Shown here in pieces: positions 52,921 to 64,000 of a stretch of 64,000 nucleotides of DNA (position 1 is the stretch's first letter; every line of letters starts with the position of its first letter). The stretch is from Gambelia wislizenii (taxonomy: Eukaryota > Chordata > Lepidosauria > Squamata > Crotaphytidae): contig JAUMIR010000005.1 of NCBI GenBank assembly GCA_030847615.1, positions 112,807,116 through 112,871,115 on the forward strand. The letters run 5' to 3'. Below the pieces are notes generated by a model. That model was given only the letters and a program-made list of their open reading frames with translations. It ran no database searches and had not been told where the DNA came from. A program made the position numbers and the translations under genes.

Positions 52921-55064
52921 TTAGTATAAATGATCTCTGGAGGGCCTATACTGCTCAGCAGAAGCAGGAGGAAGGGAATTCCCAGGGAGGAAACCATCAC
53001 ACATATGGAACAGGATTTTCAGCCCCCCAAAGACAGTATGTCACATATAAAACGGAACTCGTAGGGACCCTATCCAGCTCTCACATACATTTATAGAAAT
53101 TGGAGATACCATGGTACAGATTATCCTGACTTTGGTGACCAAAGACAGGGTCTCTGGGTTTCTTTAGCCTGGACAATATCTGTACTCTAGATATTGGTGA
53201 TTTTCTGCTTCCATCAGTTTTAACTAACATAGGCAATGATGAGGAATATTAGCAATCTGACAACATCTCCAGAGCCACAATCTGCCTACCCTTGCTTTAG
53301 ATTTTTGGGAATACAAAACAAAAGCCAGACATTTATTTCTCACTAGCCAAACTGGTTCTTCTCACATAGGTCTTGAGTCATAAAAAGCTTGATCACAGAA
53401 TCCCACTATAAGCTTTCCCGTTGCAAACGTTGGCAGCATAACCTCATTCAGTTCCATATGCAGCAGTCTAAGGCGAGTAACTATAAACACAGCAGTGGGT
53501 GTGCCACCTTCTCATGCACTTGTGATTGCCTGAGCTGGCACAACTATCCATATGGAGGAGGCTTTCATTTTTCATTACAGCTTTTAGCATAACAGCCAAA
53601 AGAGTGATATAGTATAAAAACCTAGTTTGCTTCTCATGAAATTTAATATATGGTAGTATTTATCAGCAATATTATTTAGAGGGAGCATGAGATACTATCT
53701 TATTATCAGTTTTAGTGACTTCCTAAAATGTCAACAAGCCCACTTAGAGAGAGAGAGAAAATTTTTTTTATTTACCATTAATTTTGGTGCATTAAAGTGG
53801 TGGAATGTATTGTAGAAGTAAGCAAGATGCTAATTAAAACTTTACTCTGTACAGAAGTTTAAAAGTGGAACTTGCTGTTCAGCCTTTCATGTTACTTCCT
53901 GACAGTTGGCAGATAACTTCAGAGGCTAGGTTGAACTGTCAAAATAATTTATATATATTAAATGTCAACACAGCTCCGGAGAAAGATAAACATTTGCTTT
54001 CAGTGTGACATTTATATGCTGGCTCTTGATTCAGATATGCAGAGGTAGCAAGACACGTTAGCTAAAAGTAGTCATGCCGCATATTTCGAAACATGATGTC
54101 CCATTTATGTTCAAAATGATGTGGACCTGAATCAATTAGGAGAAACAAGTGAGTTCCGAGAAGTATTTTTAAAGGGCTGGTGGAGTTGCTTAGTAACCTG
54201 ATGCTGTACTTCATTTCCCAAAGGGGCTGTAAAGCTGTCAGCACTAGTAATGGAGGAGCTCCCTGAGATGAATCAATTCTCATGTGCTTTGTCACAGAAC
54301 ATGGGCAATAGCAAAAAACAGACCCCACTGCCAGAAGTTGTACATATGCACTCAGCAAGATATGCAACTGGACAATGAGCACGCATGTGCTCTTTGTCAC
54401 TGAATAATGATTTTTCTGTGTCCCAAGGCATTTTATTAAGTGAGTGTGCATTCGAAAATATGCCATCCAACATTCCTGACAGAGGAACTTTCAATCCCTT
54501 TCTTATAGCAGTAAAAGCTGATGTCTGCTTTGCTCTGCATTGACAATAATCTACTGTATGCAAACTATGCTACTGGATAAAGTACCCACTCCCATGACTA
54601 ATACCCTAGTGAGTCTTAATGATAAACTCATACTCTGAAAAATGGCTGTACTGTCTTGACAAAATTAACAAGAATTGATACATCATTCAGGAATAAACTC
54701 TTGGGCATGCATTGAAATAATGCCAATGAGATTAAAATGGCCCTCATTTTCTATTTTAGGAGGACTTCATGCACTTTCATTGTGATGATTTCCACATACT
54801 TACAGGTGGCTCTAGTATAAGGACACAAGATGTCACATTGTCAAATTCTTGCCAAAATCATGTGGGTCATTGCACAAAATTGATTAAATAGCACTGAGAA
54901 TGATTGAATCTAGTCAAAGTGAGGATGGAGGGGGCGGTGAAGAAAATTATGGTTAGAAGATAATCATATGAGGAATATGAGTGTGCTTTATGAGAGCTCT
55001 ATATATTTTTTTAAAAAAATCTGAAAGTACTTTCTTTACATAGAATCCAACATCAACCAAGGCT
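52921..55064. other. No recognised feature
   Basis: Two overlapping minus-strand frames near 54062-54563 have no identifiable motif. No repeat termini seen. Confidence 0.45.
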
Positions 55065-55065
55065 T

Positions 55066-55099
55066 TGTTTTAGTTTTAGTTTTAGTTTTAGTTTTAGTT
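55066..55099. repeat. (GTTTTA)n hexamer microsatellite
   Basis: Five to six tandem GTTTTA units. Confidence 0.9.
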
Positions 55100-55839
55100 C
55101 AGCCCTCTGTATGGCTCTACACATATTCAAATTCCCCATCAATAAAGTTGTAGTAATTCTCAAAACTTATGGCTAGAAAGCTGGCCATAAAATGGCCATA
55201 AAAAGCCTTCAATTATTGTATTATTTTCAAAGAAAGGCTGTTTCTTGCCCAAGTAAATCCAATGAATATTTTTCTGTGGGGTTGGATTTAGCAACTACCA
55301 AAATATATGCTGGCTTTCACAGCATATATTGGCTTTCACATCTTTTTGTCCTCTGTAGGAAGATTCTAAAAGCTCTACAAACAACATTCACACGTTTATG
55401 TTGATATAACATGGACATAGTTATGTTCTTGTAGTCCAATGAAAGCTTCCCTTGCTCATGAGGGAAATAACGCCAAAACTATTCCTCAGTGAATAACAGC
55501 CACATTTAAGTCTGAACATTTCCTAAATTAGCTGAAGATCTTGTATTTTAGGAAATATAATTTTATATTCACATTTGCTTTGAATTTCTGAGGTCCCTTT
55601 TCAGGTGGAAAGTTTGAAGAATAAGAGATCAGCATTTTTTAAAAAAGAGAGAGACTTCTAATAATTTATAGGTTATTACCTTCTTTTAATTAAAACAACA
55701 ATTGAAGGATTTAGAAAGTCAAAACAATGTTGATGTGAGCACATTTTATTGAGCAGCTTTTGCACATCCTGAATTCTCCTGAAACATCTTTTCCAGCTTC
55801 ATAAATGGCCTACTTCTTGTCAAGAGTCATGATCTCAAT

Positions 55840-56540
55840 TCTGTTGTGGTGGTGATTAGCATTGAGTTTATCTTTACAGAGATTTGAGACCATGGATCAT
55901 CCCTTGCTTCTCAAACAGCTCTACAAATACAACATTTTAGTTCTGTTCAACAGTTTTGTCTAAACACTCATCTGGTGTCCCTTTTGGCAATGTTTCTTCA
56001 GTTCATCTTTTCCTCTTTCCTTTGGTTTTCCCTGTGGTTCTGATCTTGCTACTTTTCTATTTTCCCTTTATACTTTTTCTTTCCCTGGGAGCTGTTATCA
56101 AGGCTCATAGCTTCCACAGATTCTATGCTGATGATCCTCAGATGTATTTCCCTGATCTCTTGTCCTCTGTTCAGATTTGTATGTCTAACAGTCTGTCTAA
56201 AAATTTCCTCTGGATGTCTGAGGCAACTTAAACTTAATATGTCAAAAATCGAACTTCTTATTTTCCCCCTAAACCTACTCTTTCCTCCACATTTTGGTCT
56301 CCATTGGCAACACTATTATCTTTCCTGTCACTCAGACACATAGCCTCAGAGTCAGATCACCCCCCCCCCCTCAATTCTTCACTTTCCTTTGCTGCTGATT
56401 TCCAGTCTGTTGCTAAGCTTTGTAGGGCTTTTAATATACACTACTGTATTTCCATTCTGCTGCCTAAAATCTAATCTATCTTCTCATATTGTCTATTTGA
56501 TTACTGAAATCTACTTTTCAAATCTTCCTGATCATTTCTC
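55840..56540 (+). pseudogene. L2-like LINE RT fragment, plus strand
   Basis: The plus-strand frames show RFYADDPQMYF (motif C, with YADD intact), then, in a shifted frame, NMSKIELLIFPLN (the L2 'K-T-E-L-L-V-F' block). A C-run at 56359-56369 and frame shifts follow. This L2 subfamily differs from the minus-strand tails elsewhere. The YADD is kept although the copy is broken. Confidence 0.7.
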
Positions 56541-56999
56541 CATCTTCAAAGTTTATTAAACTTAATATATTGGGAGTAGTGCAGTGCCAAAAGAATTTAC
56601 TTTTTGCCGAACCTTCTGTCAGCTTCAAAAATTGCCCATCCTTCCAATTATACAAAGTGTATGTGTGTGGATAAGCAAAACAAATCATATATCTCAGTCT
56701 GAATTTGTTTAGTGACATCATGCCATCAAAATCTGATTGGCTACATGGCAATATGATGCAATCACATTAATTACGTGAATACCAGTTGGCTAGACTCCTC
56801 TTCCCATAAAGATGTATGTGTTGTTATTTTTATGGCCCTTTGAAATTCATGCAAAGAGAGAGGAGGGGCAGCTGGGATAAATTTTCAGCCATCTGAGATC
56901 AAAATTCCCATGCTGTGCAATGCACATCAGTGCCTGATCTGCATCACACACTGATGTGCATTGTGCAGCAATGGGCAGCAGGAACTGATGTGGATCAGT

Positions 57000-57180
57000 C
57001 CCAATGCTCATCAGGTCCCAAATTAAAGCTTTTTTCTTCTGCACAGAAAATAGCATTTTCTGTGTAGGAATTAATATCTCTGTATTGAAATATTATTGTT
57101 CATGCAGAAAATCTTGTTCTATGGGCAGATTTTTTTTTTTCTGTGCAAAACATCCATGTATGAGTTTTATAGTAGATGCA
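57000..57180. repeat. Second locus of the TGCA/AAAA dispersed repeat
   Basis: TTCTGCACAGAAAATAGCATTTTCTGTG, TCATGCAGAAAATC and TTTCTGTGCAAAACATCCATGTATG share the unit style of 50592-50900, including the TTTTCTG..CAGAAAA dyads. Confidence 0.4.
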
Positions 57181-57360
57181 CAGACTGGCTTTAGTCAAAG
57201 GGTGAAAAATCAATAATATATGCAATTGAAAAGAAAAGTATACAAAAATGTGCATGTTTTGGAAAATGGAAAAAAAAATCCCTGCAAGGACGAATCTACC
57301 TAAAATGGTAGAAAGGGGAAAAATCACTGAGATTGGGCTTGGTAGGTCTGTCCATCCTTA

Positions 57361-60300
57361 AGTCAGACTTCAGATGCTATATTCCTGGTCCTGAATTCCT
57401 GATAATGTTTTGGATCAAAATACCGAATATTCTTGTCAGGCAGCAATCATATGTCCTCTTAATAAGCCCCACCCATTGAACTCAGTGGGTCTTCCTTTTG
57501 TTCAGACATGTATAAGATTGGACTGTAATGCTTCCATCCTCCCCATTTGGATTTTAGCTGAAGGCAACTATCAACAGAGACTCAATGTGTTCAGTGGGTT
57601 TTTGTAAGTTATTTTCTTTCTTAACTGCCAAAATATAGCAAGTAAATTGATTTCTGGAAAAACACCATAGCATTAGATTTGTGGATGAAGTCAGAAGTAA
57701 AAGAACTAGCATTTAAAGTGTGGTGTCCACTTAATCATTGGGTAATCTACATTTTAAGTGTAAGATATCTTTATACACCCATTTAAAATCCTGGAAATAC
57801 TGGGTTCAACCAATGTAGCCGTTAGATTTATGCTGTGTTATAATCTACCTTAATTACTTATTATTTATTACCATAACTTACTTCTCTTGTTTCATTTTAT
57901 TATCGCATAGGCCATACAAGTACCGGATCGATGAGAACATATTTATTAGTGGCTTCCAAAGGCAGTGATTTTTTTCTTTTACTTTTTTTTAAACTTCTGA
58001 CAGAGTTTAAGAATGGAGTGCAATAACAAAACAAAACAGAGAACTGTTTTGCTGAACCAGAATGTGCTGCAATCCTATATAAATTTAACAAGGAGTAAGT
58101 CCCAAATCCATACAGCAATGAACATGCTGGCATTTGATCTTGGATTTACAATCACCTCTCCTCAGGCTTCTGCACACTTGACTCTAGAAATGTCTGTTCC
58201 GACTCCAGCCCTGTGTTGGGTACTGTTTTTGGTTACTCATTAAACTGCTTCACCTGATGACTCCAGCCAGACCAGTGGCCAGGGAAAGATGGATGAAGAA
58301 TGAGAGGCTGCCACATAGCCAGCTGTCTCCATTTTTGATGCCAGGTGAAGGAATATGATGTCATCTACTTGGACCTCTGGAAGACTGGGAGGATGCATCT
58401 TTCTTCCTGCAAGTGATTGCAGGAAGCAGCTGCTGCCTGCCTGCCTGCCTGTCCTTTATTCTCTTCCATTGCTCCCTGCCCACTGACAGTCTGTGGGGAG
58501 GGGTGCCCAGTCAGAAAACAGGTAATCAACTGAAGGAGGGAGGCAGATGCTGGATTCCTCCATTTGCTATGACCAAACTGCTTTATAAGCAGGCATAACT
58601 TTCCATTACACCTCAGTATGTCACTAACAGGATGCCAGCTTTGCCTCAGCTTTGTTTTTGGGATACTGTTTTGGCTACTTCTTAGCTGTTCTGTTGCCTC
58701 TGTGGGTGGCTATACTGGCCTAATGTGGGACTGTCTCACATCATGGCTGAAACTTGCTGCCATCTTTCTTGAGAACAGGAATACAGAAATACTATGGCAT
58801 CATGAGTAGGTTGTGTTTAATTTGAACGAAAGGAACATTAAAATAAATCCATAAAGTAAACACTGGACAACATTAACTTGCATGTTTCCAAGATATGATT
58901 TCTTCAATGGCTTTCATGTTTATGTGAACAAGCAAAGCATGTTGTAAGAGGCTGAGGGTTTAGCACACATTTTTCCTGGCCCCATCTTCTCTCTTTATTC
59001 ATTAGCACAGAGTTATGAATTTGGAAAACCTTTACCTGCCGACCTCCACACAAGGAAATTACCCCTAATTCTAGAATCTTCACTACACAAGGTTCCATGA
59101 TCTGGATAAATCTTTACATGCATAGGTATATGCATAAAGCTTTTCTGCCTGACTTTCACAGTAACACATGGCTAATGAGGAGAAGGGTAGAAGGCGTTGC
59201 GCAACATCAGCAGTGGAACAAAAGGTGGAATCATTTAGCTTCTTTTAACACACTTATAATCTGGGATAGAATGATAAAGGGCTTGCATTGTACCAAGAAA
59301 AATACATTTACATCTTCATATATGCCCTGTTGGGTTGTTATCTCAGAAAATGCCCTGGATCCAAAGAACTGTGCAAGTAGTTCAATATTCCCAAGGAATC
59401 CTTGATGTTTCAAGAGCAACAACATAATTTCTCATGACAAACATATTTTGAGTCCAGAGGAGTTTTTAAATTAATTTGTTGTCAGGCATAGTAGTATTCA
59501 TATCAAAGGAAAATAGTTTGAAAATGAGACCATGAATGCACAGATCCTTGCCATCCTGAAAGCAACTTTGTGAGTCCCATGTAAAGTAACATGTGCTTTG
59601 GATGACTGGTCAGAGTGAATGGCAAATTTCTGATTGAGGGATATGGCATAACACAATCCAAGAATCTGAAGTTATAAGGAGTAGGAGACATTACTGTCAG
59701 GATTTCTTAAAACATTTAGTCCTTCCTTCTCCATAGCCTGACACAATAAAAGGTATGACACCAAGGATTAAAATAAAACAGAGTACTAAAGGATTAACAT
59801 ATCCCATCCAGAAGATTGTTGAACTTGCTTTGAAAGTAAATGGAGAAACCATCAGAAGTGGGCACACATAATATTTCAGATATAATTGATGCTGATGGTA
59901 AGACTGAAGGGAATTTATCTTAATTCAGCTTTTGAATACCATAACAAACTACATTCTGAAATATTACTGTTAGCAGTTACCCTCTAACCAGTTTTACTTC
60001 CTTTCCTTCAAGTTATCTTTAATTATTTGATATACAGATTGAAACTGATTACTTATTCCCAGTAATCCATTTAATTTGTTAGGGCTGTCTAGATGTGTTT
60101 GCTGTAGCTCACTTGAAACAGAAACCATGTGGTTGATCTTCCAGAAATGCTATTTCAATTCAAAAATTTTTGCCTGTGTGTATTGCAAAGCATATCCCTC
60201 CAAATAATTTCAGTGTATATTTGAACATGCCATTGTCAGAAGACATAAAATGAAAATCCTCTGGTATCATCCTACAGTAATCTCTCTGAAATCCTAATCC

Positions 60301-63073
60301 TAATAATTGCTGTAGATAATACTAAATGAATAAATGCTGATATAAGTGATTGATAACAGTATCATGAATATTCCTCAATTACATGTGCTATGTCATGGTT
60401 TTATTTTTCAAACATTGTCGGGGGGTATTAATGGCCACTTGCCCACATTGTTTAGGGTTGCAAATTTTGACTCCTGTGTTCAATAGGTCAGAGTTCCAGA
60501 TGTCAGAATAACCTTGTTTGAATAATAGTTGCAGCCAATTTTAATTGATGAGAATTTCATTCTTGGCACTTCGGATATACAATTTATGAACACCACCCAA
60601 TGAGTGTAATTGTATGCTGTACTGGAAAACCAACCTTCTATAGGTCCACTAGTGGAGGATATATTTCCATCAGTTTAGCTTTACCAGAGGCACAGGTAGC
60701 AAAGGCGGCTCCTTTTCCCCTGGGTACCCAAGGGCTGGGGGAGAACTCCCAGATAGCAGTGAAGATTGTTCCTCTTTTCAGGGTGTGTTGGATTACATAT
60801 GAACCCAATGAGTGTTCAGGTCAGAGCTGTACCTAGCTAGCTGCTCTTCTGCACCTAGTCATGGATATTGCACAGGGAAGTTCTGGATGCCTCCTTGCAC
60901 AATGCCCACCATAGCATTTATTCTAGAGTAACTAGGGGTTCTGGCCATTATCAGCATACGTCTTAAGACAGCCCCACTTATTTCAAGTCCTCTACTGCAT
61001 CATGAATGCTATAGGTATAGCATGGAAAACTGGGTCAACTGAGGAGGAGGGAAGAAATACGATAACTTTCAATTGTGTCTATTGAGGACGGATTGGGCTC
61101 TATCCAGTTCTGGACTTCCACTACTGCCAAAGTGGAATCCAATATGTACAGGGACAGTCCCTCACTACAAGGCCTCAAGCACCCCAAAAATTTGGGATTG
61201 AACACCCCATCACATTGGAATTTGGCCATTGTCTCCTTCATTGCTCTGCTAATTTAATTGGTATTGGAAGCAAAAATATTATTGCCTCTACTAATATGTA
61301 GTACCTTTTGTTCAATGTAATTTCTCTCTTGCTTCTTTCAGTATCTGCAGAAAGCCAACTTTGCCATGGTTTTGGTAGTAGGCAACACTTGTTTAATTTT
61401 AATCTGTTAATTCATTGTTAAACTGCAAATGACAAAGCCACTAAAGCTGTTCAATAGTCTGACAGCTCTCCTAAAATCCAGTACTCCTAAAAAGTAGACT
61501 AATGTACTAAGCTATACTATCATAATGTAGCATTTTCCTCCAGCTTTGGAAAGAAAAAGGCCTCTATTTTCAAAAGTGACAAATGATTTTGATTGCCTCT
61601 ATTATTTTCATATTCTGTTCAGCACTTTCTGAAAATTAGGTCCTTTTGAAGTCTGTTGGATTTGGCAGCTTGTAACCAAAGTGCTCAAAATCATAAAATA
61701 TTCTTAGAAAATTAAAGAAACTATCCTTGACATACCCTTAGAAAAGAAACTCTTTCCAAGAAGCATGTAGCTAATTTGGAAGTAATACCAAGGGCTGATC
61801 CTTCCCACAGAAACATTTACCACTTGATGGCATCACCAAGTGTTGATTCACATGGAATACAATAGCCATCACAGATATAACACCACAGTGCTTTTCAATG
61901 TATTCCCTTTATTCACTGGTCAGTGTGACTCACCATGTGTGAGATATATGCATCAATGTGTGAACCTGATATTTTTTTCATATTAATTACAAAATATTTT
62001 CAGGCCCAAGAGGGTCAGTCTCTTAAACAGACATGCAGCAGAAGTGTAGTTTGGAAAAGTTACTTTTTTGATTATATCTCCTAGAATCCCCTAGCTATCA
62101 CAGCAACCAGATAAGCTATCGATATTTGGGGTAAGATTTTATTGCAAAAAAGTAAAATTTCTAAACTTTGATAGGATCCCAGCAGCTTGAGAGACAAATA
62201 GGACTGGTGCCACCCTTTTAGTTTCTTGAGAGGGTGTGCCACCACTTCACATGCAAAAGCCAACCAGACTGGCAATTTAATTTTCTTACAACGGCAGCCT
62301 TAAGAAAGCATCCTCAACATCAGCTGAGGGTGGCAGGCTAGCTGAAGAGGAAAAGTCTATATAGAGCAGTCTGGCCCTCCAACACTTCCATGCTACTATA
62401 TCAAATGGCTGTGTCACTCTGCTTAATGGCAGAGCCAGTTCGGGAGCAACTCATTCATACAGAAGTCAGAATTGTTTTAGTATCCAAGGAATTTAAAGTT
62501 AGTGATTTGATTCTTTAACAAAGTTGGGGAAAGTGGGCCACAAGTAGCCCCTGTAATCCACTTATACCACCACTGAAGCCCCCACAAGTTCCCCAAAGGC
62601 CCTTCACCCTCCCATGAACTTTAAAAAATGATTGGGGGCAAATATCATGACCCAAATATGTGTGAATGTGTAAAACCTTCTTCCCCAACTCCTGAGCCCA
62701 CTCACAACCCATCACCCACTCTCAAAGAGACTTCTTTTCCCTCCATTTCTCCTCCAAAATGTTGACAGTTCACTTTCAGACAACATTTTGAATGGGGGAG
62801 AGGAGAAGGTACTGTATTTTGATATACCAAGGACATGGCCAGAGGGTTGGGGGTAAAGTGGCTCCGGGACTCTACACAGTTTCTTACCTGGCCCTATAAG
62901 GTCATATGACCCTGAAGGATGAAGAAGGGCACTATGGAAAAAAGTTTGCTGAAGAGAAAGGGTCTTCCTAAACATGGTCCCCAGGACAGAACCAAAACAT
63001 GTGAGCAGGGTTGGCTTAAGAGATTTTACACACAAAGGAGCTGCACTCCACTTAAAACCTGTGAGATTAATGG
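57361..63073. other. Long AT-rich stretch with almost no recognised feature
   Basis: Apart from a (CCTG)n-like run at 58427-58452 and the relic at 62055-62110 shared with 49046, I see no repeat ends, coding motif or RNA. Short open frames are unsupported. Confidence 0.45.
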
Positions 63074-63403
63074 CTTTATCAGACACACAATTTAAGGTGT
63101 CATAATGACACCACAGAACCATGAAAGGGCATGCAGAGCAGGTGATGTTGCCCTTTTGCAGTTAAAATCAGCCCCAAACCCATAGTTTTTAATTGACGGT
63201 TTAGTCACTCAATTGATCCCCCATGCTGCTTTTGCACTGGCATTGCTGGCATGTGAAACCTTGAGCCATTTAATTCTTGTGACTGCAGCAAGAATGGTCT
63301 GTCTGGCGCAAAAACTTCTGGGTGAAATCTGGGCATCCAGGTAAGTTTTGTTCTTTTTATGACCCTCCCTGGATTACTTGGGACTTTTAAAATGTGTGTG
63401 TGT

Positions 63404-63812
63404 GTAGATTTTCCTTGGTTTTTTCCAGGCTGTGAGGCCATGTTCTAGAAGAGTTTATTTCTGACATTTCGCCTGTATCTGTGGCTGGCATCTTCAGAGA
63501 ATGGTTGGGTAGGAGTGTGTGTGAACCCCTGTTGGGGAGGATATGTGAATTTGTGTATTTGAATGGCTAATCCTCCTTGCATATCTCCACCCAGAAACTA
63601 CCCATTCAAATACACAAATTCACATATCCCCCCAACAGGGGTTCACAGTATATAAACTCCACACACACTCCTACCCAACCATGTCCTGAAGATGCCTGCC
63701 ACAGATGCAGGCGAAACGTCAGAAATAAACTCTTCCAGAACATGGCCTCAGAGCCCAGAAAAAAAAAAAAACCAATAAAATCTATGGATGCCAGCTGTGA
63801 AAGCCTTTGACT
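63404..63812. mobile_element. Inverted pair of Penelope-like terminal repeats with hammerhead-like cores
   Basis: The left arm (63404-63565, minus orientation) and the right arm (63570-63812, plus) share AACAGGGGTTCACAGTATAT, AAACTCCACACACACTCC, CCAACCAT and AACATGGCCTCA in mirror order. The right arm carries CTGAAGA (63686-63692), a GCCTGC/GCAGGC stem with a 7 nt loop, then GAAAC and GTC (63713-63720). This matches the CUGANGA - stem II - GAAA - short stem III - GUC layout of hammerhead ribozymes known in Penelope-like elements. The left arm keeps CTGAAGA and GAAA as well. The flanking GTGTGTGTG on both sides may be a duplication. Confidence 0.7.
63686..63720 (+). ncRNA. Hammerhead ribozyme-like motif
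   Basis: The core boxes CTGAAGA and GAAAC flank a 6 bp stem with loop CACAGAT, followed directly by GTC, the expected cleavage triplet. Stem III would be only a C-G and A-U pair, so activity, if any, would probably need a dimer, as described for Penelope-type hammerheads. One extra base sits at the start of stem II. Cleavage is inferred, not shown. Confidence 0.5.
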
Positions 63813-64000
63813 TCACGTTGTGTGTGTGTGCTTTTAAAAACTTTTTATACTTTATTTTTGTTTTTATTTTTAAAGTTCCTGTGCAATGAAGTCTCGTGAG
63901 ATTTTGAACGAGGAAGTGAACGGGGCTCTGTTCACTTCCTCTTTTACTGCCAGAGCTGCCTTTGCCGGGAGAGGAAGATAAGTGTTGTACGTGTGTGGGG

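Larger units (their letters stand above)
63074..64000. mobile_element. Harbinger-like element running off the window, split by Penelope-like repeats
   Basis: The left end CTTTATCAGACAC is followed by the inverted family interior (CATCCAGGTAAGTTTTG, CCTCCCTGGATTACTTGGGACTTTTAAAA). The match resumes after 63812 with 'gtgtgtgtgcttttaaaaactttttatactttatttttg' and 'gaggaagtgaacggggctctgttcacttcc'. The right terminus lies beyond the window. Confidence 0.65.

Noticed and set aside
54062..54563. Two overlapping minus-strand frames of 134 and 96 codons
   Set aside because: They overlap in different frames, have no family resemblance and no repeat or gene context.
55066..55099. Interstitial telomere repeat
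   Set aside because: The unit is GTTTTA, not TTAGGG.

Overview
The window looks like repeat-dense vertebrate DNA, most likely from a squamate (lizard or snake). The reasons are Sauria-type tRNA SINEs, a BovB-type RTE LINE, CR1 and L2 LINEs, a Penelope-like element with RT and GIY-YIG signatures, a mariner, and many Tigger-like and Harbinger-like non-autonomous DNA transposons. I found no convincing host exon, tRNA, rRNA or bacterial-style gene. Every long reading frame I could explain is transposon coding debris or an artefact of a GC-rich minisatellite. All assignments come from reading the sequence, with no database search.

Layout. 0.3-5.1 kb: L2 3' ends, small inverted-repeat DNA transposons, two fragments of one LTR retroelement family in opposite orientations, two SINEs and a Penelope-like terminal repeat. 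6.1-11.7 kb: an L2 RT fragment, an RTE-like LINE that has lost its RT core, and a Penelope-like RT/endonuclease remnant, all on the minus strand. 11.9-15.4 kb: an LTR-like sequence and two Harbinger-like elements. 16.0-20.4 kb: an L2 tail, then a ~1.33 kb mariner split by a Tigger-like element carrying a 62-64 bp minisatellite and, separately, by a CR1. 22.4-25.1 kb: a Harbinger-like element, a long palindromic element with a 351 bp foldback inserted in one arm, and a truncated second copy of the RTE-like LINE. 25.1-28.9 kb: a nearly complete but decayed BovB, itself interrupted by a foldback.

34.9-38.6 kb: a long minus-strand L2 with three nested insertions. 39.8-41.3 kb: a rearranged LTR retroelement in the order 3' ORF, inverted gag piece, LTR, gag. 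42.4-43.7 kb: a CR1 with a foldback in its terminal repeat. 46-57 kb: scattered L2, CR1, SINE, BovB and LTR pieces, and an unclassified TGCA/AAAA-rich dispersed repeat. 57-63 kb is mostly unrecognised AT-rich sequence. The right edge holds a Harbinger-like element interrupted by an inverted pair of Penelope-like terminal repeats with hammerhead-ribozyme-like cores.

Nothing here works as a gene system; the interest is the insertion history. Several insertions are datable relative to each other, and in one case the empty site survives in the opposite arm of the same palindrome. Base-exact ends are given where terminal inverted repeats and target duplications can be read; other boundaries are approximate by tens of bases.
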